Of a stretch of 64,000 nt of DNA, positions 13,191-23,915 are shown piece after piece. Location: NCBI RefSeq assembly GCF_958979055.1, contig NC_084888.1, positions 1,444,001 to 1,508,000 on the forward strand, written 5' to 3'. The stretch is from Alnus glutinosa. Lineage: Eukaryota; Streptophyta; Magnoliopsida; Fagales; Betulaceae. The notes beneath the pieces were generated by a model. That model was given only the letters and a program-made list of their open reading frames with translations. It was not told the DNA's origin and did no database searches. Each line of letters starts with the position of its first letter. Positions within the stretch are counted from its first letter, which is position 1. The position numbers and the translations under genes are program-made.

Positions 13191-13552
13191 AAGATTCTTG
13201 TGGCCATCCTTTGGGTGTCGTGCTCTTATAGGGCTGGTAATATTAATGTCAAATTAATTATTTGGGACCTTCCTAATCAAAGCAACAATTTCCGGCAAAA
13301 GCAAACAAATAATTAAAGCTACATTTAGTCATTTAGATACCTATGCTTATGGAGCGGTGCTGTACGTGAGTCTGAGTGTGAGCGCTGAGAGAAATAGGGT
13401 GTTTTTATTTTATAGTTCAGTTGAAAATTTTGAATTATATATATATATAGTAGTAGGAAATGCTTCTTTGTACACTTTGTATAAATAAAGTGTGTTAGTT
13501 TTATTTTTTTTTTTTTTTTAAAAAAAAAAAAATTACTATTGAGTGTGTGTCC

Positions 13553-13585
<33 letters not shown>

Positions 13586-13675
13586 CACATTACTCTATAA
13601 TATATAGAATTTGATTTTGTTGGTCCTCTTCCTTGGGTAAACTAAACTCATAGATTAGCCCCAAAGCTCTCTCCC

Positions 13676-13683
13676 TATATAAA
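13676..13683 (+). promoter_or_regulatory. TATA box of the OVATE family gene
   Basis: TATATAAA lies 71 bases upstream of the chosen ATG (13754), in a pyrimidine-rich context (ctctccc) typical of plant core promoters. A CT-rich leader follows. The transcription start would be near 13,710. Confidence 0.7.
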
Positions 13684-13753
13684 CCCCCACTTTTCTCAGA
13701 CAAACAGTTCATGCTTTGACGCTGCATTGCGCTCCAAGACAAAGAACAAGAAA

Positions 13754-14800
13754 ATGGCGAAACGTTTCAAGCTCCGGATTTCCCGAGTCATCCCATCCTT
13801 CCAATCCTGCCGTTCCAAAGACCCATCCACTATGCCAGCAGATCCTGTCCCTTCATTCTTCCGACCATCCCCAGTCAACAACAAACTCATCAACCTTCAT
13901 TTCCCAGCCACAAACCCACTCCAACCCTCCAAACCCCATCACTCTTACCTGAAGCGCCACGTTTCATCTGCTTGCATATCGGTCGGCTGTGGGTTGGGAT
14001 CAAGAGCCACTCTCTCTGATGACGACCGCTTCGAATCACCCGAGTTCCAATGGGAAGAAGAAGAGAAGTGGCACGTGGTCGCCAAGGTCTACGACGAGAC
14101 ACCTCGCCGTAAAATCTACAACTCCTCGGTGTCCGGCGAGTCCGACTCCGAAGAGGACGTTTTGGGTCTTGCTCTACCACTGCCACCACCACCCCCCACA
14201 GTGGAAAAGAAGAAACGACGAGCCAGAAAGAAGAAAACGGCATCGAAAACCCGCACCAGCACCTCTTCTGCCGATAGCGGACTGTTCAGCAGCGAAGGTC
14301 GTGACGAGGGAGACGACGAAGAGACCGAAACCTTAGTTTCCTCCTCCAGAAGCTTGTCCAGTGATTCCTCGCCGGAGTTCAATCCCCACTTGGAGACAAT
14401 ACGCGAGGTACCACTGAGCTCGACGAGGCGAAAGAAGAGCAGCGTGAAGAAGGTGAGGCGGTGCGTTTCGAAGGGTGGGAGGCGTAGGAAGGTGGTGCCG
14501 TCTTCTCCGGAGAGCGAGTCGCCGGCGAGGCTTTCGATGTTCCAGAGGCTTATACCGTGCACGGTGGACGGGAAGGTGAGGGAGAGCTTTGCGGTGGTGA
14601 AGAAGTCGGAGGACCCGTATGAGGACTTCAAGAGGTCGATGATGGAGATGATCTTGGAGAAGCAGATGTTCGACGAGAAGGATTTGGAGCAGCTCTTGCA
14701 CTGTTTTCTTTCTCTGAACGCCAGGCAACACCACGTGGTTATCGTCCAGGCTTTCTCTGAGATTTGGGAGGCATTGTTCTGTAGAAGATCAACTAGTTGA
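13754..14800 (+). CDS. OVATE family protein (transcriptional repressor), OFP7/OFP8-like
   Basis: Intronless plant-specific gene of 348 aa. The C-terminal OVATE domain is at residues about 277-342 (SFAVVKKSEDPYEDFKRSMM, later DLEQLLHCFLSLN and IVQAFSEIWEALF). The N-terminus MAKRFKLRISRVIPSFQSCR matches the conserved OFP start, so ATG 13754 is preferred over the in-frame ATG at 13727, which would add nine basic residues. The middle is low in order: acidic and Ser-rich runs, a Pro run (LPLPPPPPTV) and a Lys/Arg cluster (EKKKRRARKKK) that can serve as a nuclear signal. OFPs interact with TALE homeodomain proteins and repress transcription, affecting organ shape and secondary walls (family knowledge). 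AATAAA-like signals follow at about 14,840. Codon GC is much higher than its surroundings, as is common for intronless OFPs. The exact orthologue number is uncertain, though position in the block favours OFP7. Confidence 0.95.
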   Translation: MAKRFKLRISRVIPSFQSCRSKDPSTMPADPVPSFFRPSPVNNKLINLHFPATNPLQPSKPHHSYLKRHVSSACISVGCGLGSRATLSDDDRFESPEFQWEEEEKWHVVAKVYDETPRRKIYNSSVSGESDSEEDVLGLALPLPPPPPTVEKKKRRARKKKTASKTRTSTSSADSGLFSSEGRDEGDDEETETLVSSSRSLSSDSSPEFNPHLETIREVPLSSTRRKKSSVKKVRRCVSKGGRRRKVVPSSPESESPARLSMFQRLIPCTVDGKVRESFAVVKKSEDPYEDFKRSMMEMILEKQMFDEKDLEQLLHCFLSLNARQHHVVIVQAFSEIWEALFCRRSTS

Positions 14801-15825
14801 TGCGTTTCTAGGGCTCTTTGAATCAAATGATCAGAATATAGATAATAAAGTAGAGCTTATTCTTCTTCTTCTTCTTCTTTATGCTTAGGAATTTCTAGCT
14901 TTGAAAATTTCTCTAGTCTTGCTAGTCCTGAACTGTCCCTGCAACAAATCATGTGAATCATGGACTTGGCCGGGGTTGGTTGTCGTTTCTAGTTATCTGT
15001 GGGACTATTAATGAAATTATAAGGATCAAGTTATTAATTAGGTAATTATATATATCTGTGGGACTGCTCTCTTTCCCATTATTTTCTGGCACTTTGATGG
15101 AATGATAGCTGCAAAATTTGAAGGGGGAGGTAAGGGTATCAAATAATCTCATCCTGCAGCCTGCTGTTTTGTGGCTGCAAAATGAAAGATTAATTTTCCA
15201 ATCATAATCAATTCAAACACATAGAATCCAATACTTTGCAGTGGACCATGCAGTTGAACTCAATGGAGCTTCGATCTAAATGTGTCACAAGCATAGTCGA
15301 TTCAAAGGAAGAACCGAAGAAGTACTCCTGCGTCGTAACGTGGGGATCAGCATATATAAAAGCAATGGGTTGGGACCCGTTACATGATTGACCAAGCATT
15401 CGGATTTGACCAATGATCAACGGGTGAATCAATTTGCTTTGGTCGATGGATTAAGTCAAGAGAGTCGTATTCCCCACCATTTTACACTATTATTCGAGTG
15501 CACATGGGACTTATCCAACTCGGGGCCACATGTTAACAATTTGTTGAAAGTTATCATCACTTCTATTGCTAGGATGACACGTAATTGGCTCGATCCTCTC
15601 ATCTTCGTTCAGAAAGTGTTATTCTCAAAGAAATTGTCACTCTCATAGTCTTCTCATCTTTTTTCTTTTGGATGCATGGTTGTAATAATTTTGCCTTAAT
15701 CTTGAGGAGAAGGGCCATGATCATGATCGATCAGAACTCTTTTTCATGAACTCCTGCTAGCTGCGAGGACAGCCCTTTAGCAATTAAAGACATGGTACAA
15801 ATTTGCGTTTGCTTGTCTCTCTCTT

Positions 15826-15856
<31 letters not shown>

Positions 15857-16860
15857 TTTTTTTCCCACGATATAATAGATTATCTAAATTACCAATTCAA
15901 ACTATATTTTTCTATTGAGAAATACTACACGTACTTTCAAGTACGTGCTCGCTTTTTAATATGGCCGGCCGTAAAAATTACCAATAATTAATGACTTTTT
16001 AAATGCATTCTTCATTTGATTAATTATCTATTTTTTCTCCATATGTACCTTTTAAATATTTTTTTTATTGATTCTTTTATCCATGATAAAGCATAGAGAG
16101 AGAGAACTAATAAAGAAAGAGAACGAGGGGAAGATAAAACTAAGTATAAAATACTTATGCATTGATACACCGCGTGTGCTTCTCCACATTTAGGGAAGCG
16201 CTATAGCTCAAATGCTAAATGCATTTGATTTAGAGAATCAAATTGACACATTTTTTAAGATTTTAATTAGCTAATATTTTACATACAACTCTAAAATACG
16301 TAGTTGTATGTAAAATAAATTACAGAAGAAGCCACTGTGATCGAGTGCACTTTTAAATGGATATCAGATGCATAAGATTATCTTACAAAATAAAATATTG
16401 TCTTCCCGCAACAAATTAATAAAGTTATTAATAATCTTATCTATATCTATATATATATTGAGAGAGAGATAGATGGGCCTCTTGCCACCTTTTTGGTTTC
16501 ATCTCAAATTATGCGCAAATTTCAGAATTAGAGCGGGAAAGAGATCGAGCGCGCATATATTAACACCGGCCGGCCCCTTATCCTGTCTCTGTATAAATCA
16601 ATTAAGTGCAGTTGTTAGCAATGATTTACTAGCATGAAACCACGTAGTATATATACATATGTCTAACGTACATATATAGAACTCAAGACTTAAAAAGGGA
16701 GATCGAGCTCATGACGATCGAGGCCCATGAAGACATCCTCAAGTTTGTGCTCCTCGGATTTGAATGATTTTCAATAGAACTTCAAGTGCGCGCATGGAAA
16801 TAGATCGAGTTAGTTCAACGGAACGTATGCAAGTGCAACCATGCATTTACATATTATACC
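14801..16860. other. OVATE gene 3' region and intergenic DNA
   Basis: The first 200 bases probably hold the OFP 3' UTR (a CTT-repeat at about 14,861-14,879). Beyond that no gene is recognised. The 15,200-15,660 stretch is less AT-rich and has an 86-codon open frame (15388-15648, plus) with no family I know. Confidence 0.5.
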
Positions 16861-18186
16861 AACGAGCATGTAACCCGTGCAATGCACGGATTGTTTTTAA
16901 TTTTTTTTTATTATTATTTTCAGATTTAAATTTACAAAAAAATAACAAAAATAATATACTTAACAATAACCAACCTTTTTTCTAAATTGTTAAACAAATT
17001 AGACCATGATAAATTATTTGCGTATAATATATATTGTTTCCCAAATCTTAATTTGGTATGAGACTAAGAAATCATTAAATGATTTTAGATATGTCTATTT
17101 CAATTCTAACATACCAAATTATTTTAAAGGGATGGTATAATTAACTTCATGAAGAACTGCCAAGAGTTTAGCATGGTGCTGGATAAGAATTTCAGGCGAA
17201 TAAGACTTCAATATAAATAAGTCTTCTAGGTCTATTAGGTTGGGTTTATGAACATCGCCAAACCTTAAGATTTTGGAAACTAAATAACTTTGAGAGGAAT
17301 CAGACTATGAAAATGTAAAGACTCTAATTTTTTCCTAAATAAAGATCAAATTCTATGTATTTTTACTTTTTAAACAATAATAAAATATAATTTATGTAGT
17401 TTATGTAGTTTATTTTTATCTATCGCCATCATTTCCCTAAATTCAGTGTAAATTTTACAGAAAAAATAAAAAATAAGCAAGTTGAATTAAAAATAATACA
17501 TAAATTAAAAGAGAAAAACATAACCACGGGAAATAAAGACAAACCACCAAAAAATGGAAAAATGCTAATACAATAAAAAAGAATTGTATTTTCTGTATAC
17601 TTTTATGGTTCTAATGAAACCTTGAATGCTAATTTTGTTAAGCACCTAAACAATTTGCATTACACAAAGTAAAAAGGAAAAACTACTCAATAAAAAGTGT
17701 AAACGAAAAAATCATTATACCTCGTACAAAAAACAATCATAAGAAACTCTTTGTTACCATCATTTTTCGGGATTTGATGTAAAATTTACAAAAGGTAAAA
17801 TAAGCAATTTGAATGAAAAATAATATATGGATTACATAAAAAAAATAAGGACAAAAAGTGGAAACAGAATAAAAGAATCATAGAAAATATAGACAAAAAA
17901 ATGAAAAATACTAATATAATAGAATAGAGTTATCTTTTATGTATACTTTTATGGTTCATATGAAACCTTAAAAGTCAATATTATCTATCAATAAACAAAG
18001 TGATTTAAATTTACAGTTTACGATTTAAATTCACAGTTTACTTAACGGACTCTTCTTATCAAAAAATAAAATAATAAAATAAAAACAAAAATAAGGACAA
18101 AGGATGGAACCGTAAGAATTATATTCTTTGTATATTTTTTCCGGTTTGAATGAAATTGATAAGTATAGGAAGAAGTCCCGCCAAAA

Positions 18187-18246
<60 letters not shown>

Positions 18247-18800
18247 CTCTCGACCTTCCTTCACATATATATCATAAAAGAAAATACTTTTAGCACAAAA
18301 ATCAACAAATGAAAACAATATACTCATATTATAAAAATAATTGTCTTTTCAATTTTTTTTGTATGTTTTCTCTGATTCCAATGAATTCAAAGCCTCATAG
18401 GTATAGTAAGAAGTTATATCTAATAGAGATTTTTTTTTTTTTTTTTTTCCGACCATCCTTTGCATGTATAATGTTTAAAAAAAAAAAAAACTACTTTTAG
18501 AACAAAAATAAAAATAATATATAAATTAGAACAGAAAATAAGGACAAAATATGAAAACGTACAACATACAGAAACTGGAAAAATACTTCTATAATAGAAA
18601 AAGAATTGTATTTTTTGTATATAAATTAGAACATAAAATAAGGGAAAAAAAAATGAAAACGGATGACCAACTCAAATAATAGAAAAAGAATATATATATA
18701 TATATATATTTTATATTATATTTCTTATACCGATGGTGTAGAATATTTGTGAAAACATGCGTTCTATTCGAGTCAAACAAAATTTTCAAGTAGTGTTTAG
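16861..18800 (-). mobile_element. Possible non-autonomous Helitron: 3' hairpin plus AT-rich repeat array
   Basis: At 16875-16889 the sequence CCGTGCAATGCACGG is a perfect 7+1+7 palindrome. On the minus strand it reads as the GC hairpin that ends plant Helitrons, followed by GTTACATGCTCGTT, where CTCG stands in place of the expected CTRR. To its right about 1.9 kb of very AT-rich DNA repeats a degenerate module: GTATACTTTTATGGTT about 17,594 and again about 17,940, with looser versions near 18,130 and 18,360, each preceded by ATAAGGACAAA- or AATGGAAAAAT-like text. No coding capacity is seen. The left limit is the hairpin; the 5' TC end was not identified, so the right limit is approximate. Confidence 0.35.
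18189..18245. repeat. (AT)n microsatellite
   Basis: A pure run of about 28 AT units, directly visible, inside the AT-rich repeat array. Confidence 0.97.
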
Positions 18801-19131
18801 AAACAACTATTATTTTGTTGTTTGCACGTACAGACCCTTCTGCACATGGTTTCTAGATGGTAGAAAAATGAATTCCAAGGGGAATTCGAATTGAAAAAAC
18901 AGATTGGGAACACGTACTTGTTGAGAAGGCGCATCTGGGTTTGTTGCAGGGGAAAAGGTTTTATAAGAATTTCATGAAGAGGTAGAGTTCGAAAGAGAGA
19001 GGGAGATGGGTTTTCTAATGCAAGCAGGTTTGTGGGATTGCAAAAAGGAGGAAATGATTAACTAACGGTTATTTATTGTTTGCAGTTTTTGGAAGCGGTT
19101 GAACAGTTATTTTATAGGGAGAAAAACTGTC

Positions 19132-19255
19132 TTTACACAGAAATACGTAGATTTGTTAGTTTAATGGAATGCCACTTGTCTGAATATTATACTTTTACAC
19201 AAAAATAGGTGCACTTGTCATTTTAATGAAATGCCACTTGTCTTAATATTATGCA
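19132..19255 (+). repeat. Two-copy 62-bp tandem repeat
   Basis: Unit one (19132-19193) and unit two (19194-19255) both start TTTACACA and share TTTAATG(G/A)AATGCCACTT, with point differences spread along the unit. Period is 62 with no indel. Confidence 0.85.
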
Positions 19256-19274
19256 TTTCTCTAAATGATTCCTC

Positions 19275-19277
<3 letters not shown>

Positions 19278-19350
<73 letters not shown>
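19278..19350. repeat. (AT)n microsatellite
   Basis: About 36 uninterrupted AT units. The apparent open frames across it encode only Ile/Tyr runs and are not genes. Confidence 0.97.
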
Positions 19351-19353
<3 letters not shown>

Positions 19354-20046
19354 ATGGGAAAAAAATTTACGTCCATGACGAAACAACCTAAAGTAAGCTC
19401 CACAACTATATATGCTTCGATCGTTTTCACATAATAGCATATATGGTACAATTTACAATGATTCATCTAATGAAATTGCCCTCGTTATCAATCAGGCACA
19501 GGCTAGGATCATGTCGTGCTCGTTCGCCGTGCATCTCTATCAGTCTGTGTCTGTGACGCAGGAGGTACGACTCCGTCAGTCTGTCGTCTCTGTACAGTAA
19601 CACAGGTCAAGGCTGGCGGAGCACTGCAGAAAAAAAAGTGAGGCTTCACTGATGCTGTAAATGGATAATATGTCTCACTGTGTCGTGAATAACACGCCAA
19701 AAGGACATTAATTTCACCCTCGGCCCAAGAGAATGAAATCTTACTGCCAGTGGTAAATTTTAGTGGATACGGTGCACTCACGGTGCCAGAGATTCCTTAC
19801 CTGCCTGAAGAAACCGACTAAGAATGCGCACTCGTTTCTCTCAAAACGACAGCTTTGTAAGCGCATGAGATTAAGAGATCTTTTAGATCCTGCTTATCTG
19901 GTTCTGTAGCATTAGCTATGCTACCTGTTTCATCATATTCTTATGAGTCATCATTTCAGTCACAGTGATGGAAGCTCAGATCACATTGGCCGTTGGATTA
20001 ATTATTCTTTTTTACCTGGGGACTTTGACCCCGTATTTCAAAATTT

Positions 20047-21448
20047 CACTACAAAAAACTTTGTTTTTAGCCACTTACAATTAGCCACGTGTATAACCAT
20101 ATTGCTAGCCACGTGCATTTAGCGACGGCCAATTACACGCGTGAATCCAGTTGTGACTAAATGCAATTTTAGCCACGTGTCCCTTTATATATGCGGCTAT
20201 TTAGCCATGTAGCATTTAGCCACGTGCCACTCCAAGTGGCTAACTGAAATTTCATTTTTCTGGCAATTCTAACAGCGTGTAATGAAAGACACGTGATTAA
20301 CATTTTTATTCTTTTTTTAAAAAAAAAAAAGAAAAAAGAAAAAACAGAACAGAAATTTATGTTCTGTTTTTTCTTTTTTCTTCTCCCAATCCGGCGTACA
20401 TCCGGCCAAGCCGGTTTTTTTTCTTCTCCCAATCTGGCGTAAATCCAGGCCGGGACCGGCAATCACCCAATCGCCGGATTCGAACCTATCAAACCAAAAA
20501 TACAAAAACCCAAAATGGGAAAAAAAATCCAATACACCAAAACAACAAGAAGTCGCCGGAAATAAAACCAAAAAAAAAAAAAAAACCAATTTGCCGGCCA
20601 TTAAACCCAATCGCCCACTCAACCACTTGCCGGAAATCATCAAACCAAAACAAGAGAAACGGTCGATCTGGATCTGGATCTCTACCTCTCCGGCCGTGAT
20701 CCTCCGGACTCCAGCTCCGTCGTCGACCACGGATCTATCTCCGATCGGTCTCCCTCTTCCATCTCCCTCTGTGTGAAGAAAAGAACAAAAAAAAAAAAAA
20801 GGAGAAGAAGGAACGGCGAGCGTGGGAAAAGGGGAAAGAAGGAAAAGAAAAACCTAACGGAAATCAAACCAAAAACCGGCCGACGAGGGTGAGTCCGTCG
20901 GATCTCCTCCATCTCTGAGAGTTGGTCGACCACAAGCTCAACCTCTCGGGCCGTGACCCTCCAGACTCCAGCTCAGTCGTCATTCACCGGATCTATCTCA
21001 GAATCTCTCTTTCCAGCTCTCTCGGTCTCCCTCTTCCATTTCCCTTTTAGTGACTGTGTGAAGAAAGGGGAAGAAATAAGGAAAAGAAGGAAGAAAAAAG
21101 AAGAAAAAAGAAATGAAATGAAATGAAATGAAAAGTCAAAGGGGCGTGAGGAAATGAAAAAGAGAGAGAAAGGCGGAAATGAAAAGATGCTAGGCGGGGA
21201 AATGCAAAAGGAAAAAAAGAGGGGGAAATTAGAATTAGTAGTTGGCCACGTTTATTTGATGCACGCTGCCAATTGGACGCGTGTAAAAAATACACGCGGC
21301 CAATTGGCCGTATGGATTTATTACACGTGGCTACTTGTTTTTCATATGCAACCTGCCACGTTGTCATCAAGACACGTGGCTAGTTGGCCGCGTAGCTACA
21401 GTAACCGCTACTGTAAACACGCGGCTAATTGCTTGATTTTTTGTAGTG
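20047..21448. mobile_element. Complete non-autonomous CACTA (En/Spm) element
   Basis: The 1402-bp element starts CACTACAAAAAA and ends TTTTTTGTAGTG, with TTT on each side as the 3-bp target duplication expected of CACTA elements. Both ends carry subterminal repeats of (A/T)GCCACGTG, pointing inward from each end (about 20,092, 20,107, 20,170 and 20,218 on the left; about 21,320 to 21,425 on the right). In classical CACTA elements such repeats bind the transposase. The inside has no transposase. Instead it has CCGG-rich text with two internal duplications: CTTCTCCCAATC(C/T)GGCGTA at about 20,381 and 20,423, and a block of roughly 110-130 bp (GACTCCAGCTC, CCCTCTTCCAT) at about 20,680 and about 20,937. 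The open frames inside are purine/pyrimidine-run artefacts. Confidence 0.88.
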
Positions 21449-23915
21449 TTTTCTGGTTTTTTTTTTTTTTAAAAAAAAAATCTTCAGAAAATGTGTCTTT
21501 ACTTTTGCTAGGGAGGAGCGGACTATAATACTGAAACAAAACTACATGAAAACTCAATACATATGGGCATACAAATCTACTTGTTTATATATATATATAT
21601 ATATATACCCGTGCGTGTTTTTATAATTGTATGTGTATTTTTCTTTTTTTTTGGAAATCGAGTAAAAGTTCATGCTTTGTGGGAAAACCAATTTGTTGTA
21701 AATTTAATAGTTTCTAACTTTCTAAACTCTAAATTTGTATCCAATTAAGTTCCCTTTTGAGTACGTTTGATAAGGTTTCGAAAATTAGTTTTTAGTTTTG
21801 ATTTGAAAATGGGTATTGTTTTTTAATTGAGAAAAGTGTGTTTTTTGTTTTTAAAATTATTTTTAAAGCTATTATTAAACGAGGTCAAATTATTATTATT
21901 TTTTTTTTCAATTTTTATATATAGCAAATAATCGAACCCTCTCAGGACTCCAGTAGATAGCTAGGTGCTGCATGGTTGAAGCCAACAACTGCAAACAAAC
22001 CAATAATAACAATAAATAAAAAGTGGAGAAGCAACTCATTATTTTTATTATTATTTTTTTAAAAAAATAAATAGTTACTTTTGGCTTTTAGAGTTCCAAG
22101 AGTTACTGATATCGATTCAAAAATATTGTATAATTCAAGAAGGAAGAAATATGATATATATATATATATATATATATAATATCAGGAAATTTTTTTTTTT
22201 TTAACACCTCTTCTTTATCTATGCTTGTACAAATAATTAGTCTGACTCCCGACAATGAATGACTTCCACAGTACAGAGAACTGCACGGTGTATCAATGCA
22301 TAATATCACTACCCTTTAACATTTGTTCAGAAGCATAACTCTTGCATCCTTTTTTTGGTTTGGGGCGGTGGTACCCAATGCTCGAATCTTATCTTCCTAC
22401 ATGACAATCAATCCTTGGGCGAGATCCAATATTAATCACAATAAATAATTTTGTAAAATTAATTTTAGTTTCAGTACGTATATGTAATAGCACCATGGAA
22501 TGATTTATTAATAATACTCTTTATAAAAAACTTTTATTATATAAAATAAGTATGATAAATGAAATTTTTATTGATTCCCAAAAGTGAAAAGTGAAAACCA
22601 CCTGCCACTGTTTGCTATCAAAACTGTACATGGCGAACCATGAGTGTAATTTTATTGCACGTCATAATAACAAAAATGAATTTTAAGCAACTTGATAACA
22701 ACAAAAATGAGAATGTATCTAGGCTCCTTAAAATAGTTTTCGAGAGAAAATGTTTTCGCAAAAAAATCACTAATTTTATATTGATTGGTTGAGATCCTGA
22801 AAATAATATTAAAAATAAAAAATAAAAAATTCTATTGTTTGGTTGGTAAGAAAGATAAACTTGACACTACGATTGGAAACCATCCAAAGCCACTCAAATT
22901 TACCCAACAATGTCAAATACCATAACCAATATTTTAAAAAATAAAATAAAATCAAAGAAAAACACCCACAAAAACCTACCAAGGAGGAGAGGGGAAGGGA
23001 AGTTTTTATTTTTTCGGGGGAGTGTGAAAGGTTACTATAATGAAACGAGGATAGAGGGGGTGGCGGAGTTCCTCTGCGGCTCCAAGGGGAAGGGTGACAA
23101 TTGGGTTCCTTTATGGACTGCGTTGATTTGATTATATCTTGGAAATTATTTTCCTTTGACAAGATTTTTTCGCTTGATTCATAAAAGAATGATAATTTAT
23201 CGCACAGAAATGGAAATCCGTTTTCACATTTTGCAATAGGGACAAACCGCTTAGTTCATATAAACGGCAGGTAGTTTGAATCGACCAAAGGGATGGAGGG
23301 ATGGGAAGGGCCTAAAGTTGGGAAAACTATTGGCGGAGGAGAATGAAAGATCTGAGTTATCATGTATATCTTCAATGCAAAAAAAAAAAAAAAAAAACAA
23401 AATTTAAACTGTAAAATAGATGATCTCAATTTCCCTTGAACCTCAGAGCATAATAGGCTTTGGGAACTCATTAATTTCAACAAAATGTACGATGAAATTA
23501 AGCTTTTTTTTTAGCAAAATTTCTGGTTTCGATGCATTACGTTAGGGAAATTCATAGTTGAATCCTGTGCTTGTCGATAAACTGGCGGCGTTTGCTACAC
23601 AAATAAACCTCGCCCATCCATGGGAGAATTAGAACCCAAAACTAAGAAGAACGCCAATTTTGTGGTCAGAAATTTCCTAAAATTTGGGCCGCTTAAGGAC
23701 AGTTTGAAATAATGGCATTTCTGGCCCAAGAAAAAAACAAGGACAATATTCCTTGCAGTCGAGCTTAGATGCTTGTTTAGTTGTTTTCTTGAACAGTGCG
23801 GTAAATATTACAATCTGCATATCCTAATTTAGAACAAAATTAACTGAACAAGAAACGTCCAAGACGTCATACGGAGTAACAAAACCTTTCAGAATGATTT
23901 CTCAAGATTTCAAGT
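21449..23915. other. Intergenic DNA and SF3B4 3' region
   Basis: AT-rich sequence with short (TA)n runs near 21,585-21,607 and 22,155-22,178 and poly-A runs. No gene is recognised. A less AT-rich block at about 22,980-23,130 has short open frames on both strands without a known match. The last few hundred bases before 23,916 probably hold the SF3B4 3' UTR. Confidence 0.5.

Larger units (their letters stand above)
18801..20046. other. Intergenic DNA with repeats
   Basis: No gene is recognised. It holds a 62-bp tandem duplication, a long (AT)n tract and, at about 19,480-19,960, a less AT-rich unique block with short open frames on both strands (19412-19600 plus, 19509-19781 minus). These do not resemble any family I know. 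Confidence 0.5.

Noticed and set aside
13890..14826. Long open frames antisense to and out of frame with the OVATE gene
   Set aside because: They overlap a clear OVATE domain gene, arise from its GC-rich third positions, and have repetitive Leu/His/Arg translations with no known family.
18031..19466. Open frames rich in Ile-Tyr repeats
   Set aside because: They are translations of (AT)n microsatellites.
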